Position numbers and translations under genes: made by a program
Origin: Methanobacteriota archaeon
GTDB lineage: Archaea; Thermoplasmatota; Thermoplasmata; Methanomassiliicoccales; UBA472
Direction of reading: 5' to 3'
DNA length: 43,329 nt
NCBI GenBank assembly: GCA_029560215.1
Contig: JAKPZB010000091.1
Coordinates: forward strand, 1-43,329
The notes under the pieces: model-generated
Told to the model about the DNA's origin: nothing
Seen by the model: only the letters and a program-made list of their open reading frames with translations
The model's database searches: none
Part shown: piece by piece, positions 37,923-43,329 of the stretch
Layout: each line of letters starts with the position of its first letter
Position numbering within the stretch: position 1 is the stretch's first letter

Positions 37923-38093
37923 ATGTGGGGAGCGTCGGTAGGAATCATAATCGCGGATATAGTCTACTTCTTCACCGATTCTCTGGCCTCGTTCCTGCTC
38001 TTCATCCCTTTTGCCATCATTGGCTATCTCTTGGCTAGAAGGTTCCTGCGTAAATGGGGTTCGGTCGAAGGATACATAAAAGGCGGCAAATAG
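37923..38093 (+). CDS. small predicted membrane protein (two TM)
   Basis: MWGASVGIIIADIVYFFTDSLASFLLFIPFAIIGYLLARRFLRKWGSVEGYIKGGK; ORF may extend to 37893. Confidence 0.55.
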   Translation: MWGASVGIIIADIVYFFTDSLASFLLFIPFAIIGYLLARRFLRKWGSVEGYIKGGK

Positions 38094-38146
38094 GCCAACA
38101 TTTTTAATCACAACCTACAATATACACGGCAGGAGAAGGGATTCCT

Positions 38147-38680
38147 TTGCCAGACATAAGGGATAGGGTGGAGGACGACCGCGGATTGTTGAAGAAGATC
38201 CAATTGGTCGTTCCGGGATTCCGTGGTTATAGGATCAGGGAGGACCTAAGGGACTCCGATCGCATGCTCAGGGCCGAGCTGGCCAAGAGGCTGGCCTTGC
38301 AGAGGTCCCAACTGGAGGATGCGCGAAGAGCCCTGGTCAGGGAGAATCCCATGTCCAAGGCCCTGGAGGAGATGGGCGGGGTGGTCAGCTCCATGAAGAG
38401 AGTGGAGGGCGAGATGCTGCACGCCGAGGTCGGCTACTCCGGGATCTCCGCCGACGTGAAGATGAAGGACGGCGAGCTCAACCGGCTCTACGAGTACGAC
38501 TATTCGATGATCGAGAGCCTGAACTTCATCGATGACGCGCTCATCAAGGTTCCGGAGATGGTCCGGTCCAGCAATGACGCCGGACTGCGGGACGCGGTGG
38601 AGACGGTGAGGACCAGGGTCGACGGGTTGGAGAGCCGCTTCAAACGCCGCAAGGCGGCCATAACTGGAACGGGGCTGTGA
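38147..38680 (+). CDS. predicted coiled-coil protein of the SPFH/zinc-ribbon cluster (TTG start)
   Basis: 177 aa, highly charged helical sequence: LLKKIQLVVPGFRGYRIREDLRDSDRMLRAELAKRLALQRSQLEDARRALV. Confidence 0.8.
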   Translation: MPDIRDRVEDDRGLLKKIQLVVPGFRGYRIREDLRDSDRMLRAELAKRLALQRSQLEDARRALVRENPMSKALEEMGGVVSSMKRVEGEMLHAEVGYSGISADVKMKDGELNRLYEYDYSMIESLNFIDDALIKVPEMVRSSNDAGLRDAVETVRTRVDGLESRFKRRKAAITGTGL

Positions 38681-38684
38681 TCAT

Positions 38685-39815
38685 ATGAGCTTGATCGGTG
38701 CTGAGACGTTCAACTGGGAGGACGGGAACAAGCGGAACAACATCATGTACCGCATGCCCCGCAACATAAAGTTCAACGACAACATCGTGGTCCGCGAGGA
38801 CGAGATCGCCGTGTTCTATCGGGACGGGAAGGCCTTCGCCTACCTGGACCGTCCGGACCGTTACGCCCTCACCTCCTTGAACGCGCCTATAATCGGCAAG
38901 GTCATCGAGGCCTTATCTGGCGCCAGGCAGCAGGCCGAGATCGTTTACCTGCAGAAGAGGGCCTTCGACGGGAAATACGGAAGCAAGCAGCCCTACCAGT
39001 TCCGCGACGCCGAGTTCGGGATGGTCAATCTGCGGGTGTTCGGCGAGTTCCGTTACAAGGTAGGCGCTCCGGAGAACTTCGTCAACCAGTTCGTGGGAAC
39101 CTTCAACTTCACCACCTCCGCCGAGGTCGAGGACCGCATAAAGGAGCAGATGGTGGTGCTCATCTACAACGCCATCGGCGAGCTCAAGAACAAGGGCATG
39201 GGAGTGGCCGACCTGGCCAGCCAGCTCATGAACATCGAGCAGGTCGTTCTGGCGAAGGCCAAAGATCACTTCGAGCTCTACGGCGTGCTGATCGACAAGG
39301 TCTCGGGAATGTACATCTCCCTGCCCGACGAGGTGCAGAAGGCGGTGGACATGAGGGCCTCCATGCAGATCCTGAACACCAACTATGCCACCTACCAGGC
39401 CGGACAGGCCATGCGCGAGGCGGCCTCCAACCCCTCGGGCGGGGCCGCGGCGGCTGGTGTCGGGGTCGGCGCTGGTTTCGGCGCGGGATACATGATGGTC
39501 GATGCTATGAGACAGGGCGGGACCGCTCCGCCGGCTGGTGGCGCTCCCGCTCCCGCGGCGGCGGCCGTTCCAACGGTCGCCTGCCCCAAGTGCGGCACTC
39601 CCAACCCCGCGGACGGCAAGTTCTGCCGCAACTGCGGGAACAAGATGCAGAACAACACCGTGAAATGCGGAAAATGCGGCAACGAGGTGCCGTCAGACTC
39701 CAAGTTCTGTCCGGAATGCGGCAACCAGCTCAAAGGCAGCAAGAACTGCCCCAAGTGCGGAAAGGAGTCGCCGACCAACGCCAAGTTCTGTCCGGAGTGT
39801 GGTACTAGCTTCTAA
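38685..39815 (+). CDS. SPFH-domain (YdjI/virion-core-like) protein with Gly/Ala linker and three C-terminal zinc ribbons
   Basis: GAETFNWEDGNKRNNIMYRMPRNIKFNDNIVVREDEIAVFYRDGKAFAYLDRPDRYALTSLNAPIIG; C-terminal CPKCGTPNPADGKFCRNCG, CGKCGNEVPSDSKFCPECG, CPKCGKESPTNAKFCPECG. Confidence 0.9.
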   Translation: MSLIGAETFNWEDGNKRNNIMYRMPRNIKFNDNIVVREDEIAVFYRDGKAFAYLDRPDRYALTSLNAPIIGKVIEALSGARQQAEIVYLQKRAFDGKYGSKQPYQFRDAEFGMVNLRVFGEFRYKVGAPENFVNQFVGTFNFTTSAEVEDRIKEQMVVLIYNAIGELKNKGMGVADLASQLMNIEQVVLAKAKDHFELYGVLIDKVSGMYISLPDEVQKAVDMRASMQILNTNYATYQAGQAMREAASNPSGGAAAAGVGVGAGFGAGYMMVDAMRQGGTAPPAGGAPAPAAAAVPTVACPKCGTPNPADGKFCRNCGNKMQNNTVKCGKCGNEVPSDSKFCPECGNQLKGSKNCPKCGKESPTNAKFCPECGTSF

Positions 39816-39824
39816 GGTGATCCG

Positions 39825-40568
39825 ATGGCCAGTATGAAGTGCACCAAATGCGGGGCTCCGGTGGAGTTCGATACCGGCGACAAGTTCGTCAAGTGCTCCT
39901 ACTGCTCCTCGCAGATCTTCATCGACCGGTCCGGGGCCGGCTTCTATTATGCGTTACCGTTCTCCGTCCAGGAGAACGATGCGGTGGGCATCTTCCGCCG
40001 CTGGGCGGGCGGTTCCACCAGGGCCAAGGACCTGGACAAGCTGGCCCAGATATCCTCGCTTAAGAAACAGTACTTCCCGGTCTACATGTTCAAGCGGGAC
40101 GTGAACGGGATGGAGCAGGTTTACGTGGAACCGGCCGCGTCCACCACCCTGCCTGGGCTGCACAGCCTCAAGGTCCCGGGAGGCGACCTCAAGGTGTTCG
40201 ACGATAAGTTCAGCACCAACGGGGCGGAGATGATCAAGATCGACATCGAGATGGCCCCCTATCTGAGCAACCTACCCGGCGCGCCCAAGGAGCAGGCGCT
40301 GGTGTACTTCCCCATTTGGAAGCTGGATTACGTCTTCGAGCAGAAGAACTACGTGGTGGTCATCAGCGCCTCTTCGGGAGAGGTGTTCTCCGCGGAGTTC
40401 CCGCCGCGCAGCTCGGCGGCGTACATCGCGGTGGCCGGAATAGGCTTCCTGGCCTTCCTGGCCGAAGGAATATTGGCATTGTTCTCGCCGCTATTGGCGG
40501 TGGGGTTGATCGCTGTCACCATCGCGGGCGTGTTCGTCGCGTCCAACTTCGTCGCCAGGAGGATGTGA
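39825..40568 (+). CDS. zinc-ribbon membrane protein, paralog 1
   Basis: N-terminal CTKCGAPVEFDTGDKFVKCSYCSS; QYFPVYMFKRDV and VYFPIWKLDYVFEQKNYVVVISASSGEVFSAEFPP modules; two C-terminal TM segments. Confidence 0.85.
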   Translation: MASMKCTKCGAPVEFDTGDKFVKCSYCSSQIFIDRSGAGFYYALPFSVQENDAVGIFRRWAGGSTRAKDLDKLAQISSLKKQYFPVYMFKRDVNGMEQVYVEPAASTTLPGLHSLKVPGGDLKVFDDKFSTNGAEMIKIDIEMAPYLSNLPGAPKEQALVYFPIWKLDYVFEQKNYVVVISASSGEVFSAEFPPRSSAAYIAVAGIGFLAFLAEGILALFSPLLAVGLIAVTIAGVFVASNFVARRM

Positions 40569-41575
40569 GCGTGTCCATCAGCGTAGGTTTGAACTGTCCG
40601 GCCTGCGGAGGCGCCATCCAGATCAGCGAGGGGGAGAACGTCCTTAACTGCAATTACTGCGGTTCGCTGCTGTGGGCGGAAGGGGACGCCGGGGTGATGA
40701 CCGTGGCCTTCCGCAATGCTCAAGGCCGGGATAGCGTCCTCCGGGCCACCGAGGAATGGTGGCGCAAGGGTTTCAAGGCGAGGGACCTCAGGACCAAAGG
40801 GAAGCTCCTGGAATGCTATCCGATATACCTGCCTTTCTGGAGCACCACCACTCGGGTGGCGGGTTGGATATGCGGTTATGAGGAGAGGCATCACACCGAC
40901 CGCAACGGGAACACTCGTACGGAACGAATACCCAAGGAGGAGATGGTCCTCCACGATTACCGATACACCAACATCGCCTGCGACCCTGGCGATCTGGGCG
41001 TAAAGTTTCTCAGGAACGTGAGCGGCGAGGCTTCGTTCGCCGACTTCGAGAGCATTCCCACCTTCGAGAGCACCACCAGCAAGGACGATATGGTGGAGAT
41101 GTCCAAGCAGAACGCCCTGAGCGACGCGAGGAGCGACGCCAACGTTCCGCACATAACCTTCGAGAAGGTGACGGCGATACCGAAGCAGATAAGTCAGATA
41201 TTCTACCCGGTCTGGGTCGTCCGCTACTCCTACGGGGAGAGGATGTACATGGCCACCGTGGACGGGGTGACCGGGAAGGTGCTGTCCGGGCGGGCTCCGG
41301 GCGACGCGCTCTACCAGAGCTTGGCCATGACCGGGGGCACCTCCGTGAGCGGACTTATCGCCGCCGGCTCCATAGCCTTCGGGATCGGCTCGGGCGAGGG
41401 GACCATAGCCATAATCGGCCTGGTGGTGGGGGCGGCGGTCCTGGGCTTCACCTACCGCTTCTTCCGACACGGCTCGGAGATAATCGAGGGCGATTTCGAC
41501 GATAAACGCTCCTCCGACCTGGGCAAGGAGCTGCGCAAAGGATTGAAATTCAATGTGGGAGGGTTCCGGATATGA
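40565..41575 (+). CDS. zinc-ribbon membrane protein, paralog 2 (GTG start at 40565 or 40571)
   Basis: CPACGGAIQISEGENVLNCNYCGS; ECYPIYLPFWSTTT and IFYPVWVVRYSYGERMYMATVDGVTGKVLSGRAP modules; C-terminal TM segments; overlaps previous stop. Confidence 0.85.
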   Translation: MSVSISVGLNCPACGGAIQISEGENVLNCNYCGSLLWAEGDAGVMTVAFRNAQGRDSVLRATEEWWRKGFKARDLRTKGKLLECYPIYLPFWSTTTRVAGWICGYEERHHTDRNGNTRTERIPKEEMVLHDYRYTNIACDPGDLGVKFLRNVSGEASFADFESIPTFESTTSKDDMVEMSKQNALSDARSDANVPHITFEKVTAIPKQISQIFYPVWVVRYSYGERMYMATVDGVTGKVLSGRAPGDALYQSLAMTGGTSVSGLIAAGSIAFGIGSGEGTIAIIGLVVGAAVLGFTYRFFRHGSEIIEGDFDDKRSSDLGKELRKGLKFNVGGFRI

Positions 41576-42159
41576 AGGTAATCCAGATCAAGTGCCCCCG
41601 CTGCCAACAGCCCATCTACTCCAAGGTCAAGGACCGGGCGTTCTACTGCAATCATTGCCGCACCATGCACATCCGCAACGGAGGGCAGGAGGTCATCGAC
41701 TTCGATATCGGCGAGTTCAACGTCAACGCTCCGGCCGACCGCCTGTACATGCCTTTCTGGAGGCTGTTCTCCGCGTTCTCCATCAACCAGTCCAAGGTGG
41801 CCGGGGGCACCATCCACAAGCTGGGCCGGATGATCAAGGGCGAGGCCAACGGCGGCAACCTGTTCATCTACGTTCCCGCCTGGGAGACCGAGGTCAACGA
41901 GTTCAAGCACTGGTCCGTCGGTCTCACCGAAAATCAGCCGATGTACTCGCTGCGCTCGGACTTCAACAACGTGGAGAGGTGGCCTACCACGATGTCCAAG
42001 GAGGAGGCCATGCAACTGGCCGATTTCGTCATCGTAACCATGGAGGCGGAGCGTCCTGGCGTCCTTCAATACCTCGATTACGGGTTGCAGGTTCACGACG
42101 CCCGTTTGGTGTATCTGCCGTTCGTCCGCGGACCGTCGGGCCTGGCTCCCGGCTTCTGA
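41572..42159 (+). CDS. zinc-ribbon protein, paralog 3 (no evident TM)
   Basis: CPRCQQPIYSKVKDRAFYCNHCRTMHIR; LYMPFWRLFSAF and LVYLPFVRG modules; 4-bp overlap with paralog 2. Confidence 0.85.
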   Translation: MKVIQIKCPRCQQPIYSKVKDRAFYCNHCRTMHIRNGGQEVIDFDIGEFNVNAPADRLYMPFWRLFSAFSINQSKVAGGTIHKLGRMIKGEANGGNLFIYVPAWETEVNEFKHWSVGLTENQPMYSLRSDFNNVERWPTTMSKEEAMQLADFVIVTMEAERPGVLQYLDYGLQVHDARLVYLPFVRGPSGLAPGF

Positions 42160-42300
42160 GCATAGAATCATTTGGGGCGGGGGACGGAAGGGGGGAGGAG
42201 AGAGCAATTCTGGATTGCCAAAACCATTCCAGGTTTATTCCTCCGGCTCAACAACCTTTAACTAATCTCTTATTAATCAGCCAAAAAGTCAGGTGCACAG

Positions 42301-43329
42301 ATGTCCACAAGGTCCAGCGAGATAGAGGCGAAGTGGCAGGAGCGTTGGTACGCCGCGCGCATCAACGAGGTCGAGAACGACGGCCGGCCCAAGTTCATGT
42401 TGATCTTCGCCTACCCTGGCGTGACCGGATATCTGCACGTCGGGCACATGCGCGGCTTCACCTACGTGGACGCCATCGCCCGCTTCAAGCGTTTGGAAGG
42501 TTACAACGTCATGTTCCCGGTGGGAGCCCACGCCACCGGCAACGGCGCGATAAGCCTGGCCGCCCGCATCGCCCGGCGGGACCAGAAGACCATCGACTAC
42601 CTTTGCGGCAACACCTGCCCGGTGGACATGCTCGACTCGCTGAAGGACCCCGTGAAGGTCGTGGAGTTCTTCAACGAGGTGTACGTGAATCAGTACTGGA
42701 AGCGCTTCGGTTTCATGTGCGACTGGCGGCGCTTCACCTCCACGGTGAGGCCGGACTACCAGATGTTCATCCAGTGGCAGTTCCGCAAGCTGATGGAGAA
42801 GGGGCTGCTCATCCAGAAGCCCTACTTCGCCCCCGCCTGCGTCACTCACGGCCCGGTGGCCATCGACGCCTCGGAAACGGACATACAGTGCGGCGGTACG
42901 GCCGAAACGGTGGAATACACCCTGTTGAAGTTCAAGTGCGGGGACATGTACCTGGTGGCCGCCACCCTGCGGCCGGAGACGGTGTTCGGACAGACCAACT
43001 TCTGGGTGAACCCGAACGTCGATTACCTCAAGATCAAGGTCCGGAACGAGATCTGGGTGGTCAGCGAGGACGCCTATCTCAAGCTCACCTACCAGATGGA
43101 CGGCGTGGAGAAGGTCGGGTCGGTGAAAGGTTCCGAGCTGATCGGGCTCAAGTGCCTGGCGCCCATGGTCCACCGGGAGATACCGACCCTGCCGGCGGAC
43201 TTCGTCGATCCCAATGTGGGGACCGGGCTGGTAACCTCCGTGCCTTCCGACTCGCCGGATGACTGGATATCCCTGAGGGCGGTGCAGCGGACGACGCCCT
43301 GCTCGACCGTTTCGGCCTGGACAAGGCGG
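42301..43329 (+). CDS. leuS: leucyl-tRNA synthetase, N-terminal part (runs off window; likely frameshift near 43288)
   Basis: Hand translation from ATG 42301: MSTRSSEIEAKWQERWYAARINEVENDGRPKFMLIFAYPGVTGYLHVGHMRGFTYVDAIARFKRLEGYNVMFPVGAHATGN...ATLRPETVFGQTNFWVNP...VTSVPSDSPDDWISLRAVQ. Confidence 0.9.
   Translation, partial: MSTRSSEIEAKWQERWYAARINEVENDGRPKFMLIFAYPGVTGYLHVGHMRGFTYVDAIARFKRLEGYNVMFPVGAHATGNGAISLAARIARRDQKTIDYLCGNTCPVDMLDSLKDPVKVVEFFNEVYVNQYWKRFGFMCDWRRFTSTVRPDYQMFIQWQFRKLMEKGLLIQKPYFAPACVTHGPVAIDASETDIQCGGTAETVEYTLLKFKCGDMYLVAATLRPETVFGQTNFWVNPNVDYLKIKVRNEIWVVSEDAYLKLTYQMDGVEKVGSVKGSELIGLKCLAPMVHREIPTLPADFVDPNVGTGLVTSVPSDSPDDWISLRAVQRTTPCSTVSAWTRR

Noticed and set aside
41553-43262. 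569-aa plus-strand ORF
   Set aside because: Out-of-frame overlap with zinc-ribbon paralog 3 and leuS; composition is Arg/Gly/His-rich and motifless.
1-43329. CRISPR arrays, transposases, integrases, rRNA
   Set aside because: No regularly spaced direct repeats, no recombinase/transposase motifs and no rRNA-like sequence noticed on either strand.

Overview
The window is a dense, GC-rich archaeal chromosomal segment. Subunit E'/Spt4/S24e/S27ae genes, an archaeal AdoMet synthetase, FEN-1, deoxyhypusine synthase and a DUF359 dephospho-CoA kinase all point to Archaea. Gene content (DUF835, aconitase-X type phosphomevalonate dehydratase) suggests a Thermoplasmatota/Methanomassiliicoccales-like euryarchaeon, but that placement is inference. 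I see about 46 protein genes, one tRNA-Arg(CCG), and no mobile elements, CRISPR arrays or rRNA. The observations most worth follow-up are: (1) an isoleucyl-tRNA synthetase with a C-terminal extension of about 330 aa made of helix-hairpin-helix repeats, a zinc ribbon and a complete DUF835 domain; (2) an aconitase-X small subunit (phosphomevalonate dehydratase-like) fused in frame to a Nudix domain, directly downstream of its large subunit; (3) a multi-gene membrane/zinc-ribbon cluster at about 37.9-42.2 kb, with a coiled-coil protein, an SPFH protein carrying three zinc ribbons, and three tandem diverged zinc-ribbon paralogs, which resembles bacterial PspA/YdjI-type envelope-stress operons; (4) a KaiC-like ATPase paired with a RecA-fold partner that lacks a Walker A motif. 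Smaller observations include operator-like palindromes, terminator hairpins, a basic tail on AdoMet synthetase, and a probable frameshift in leuS near the window edge. No homology searches were run. Family calls come from motif recognition in the supplied translations.
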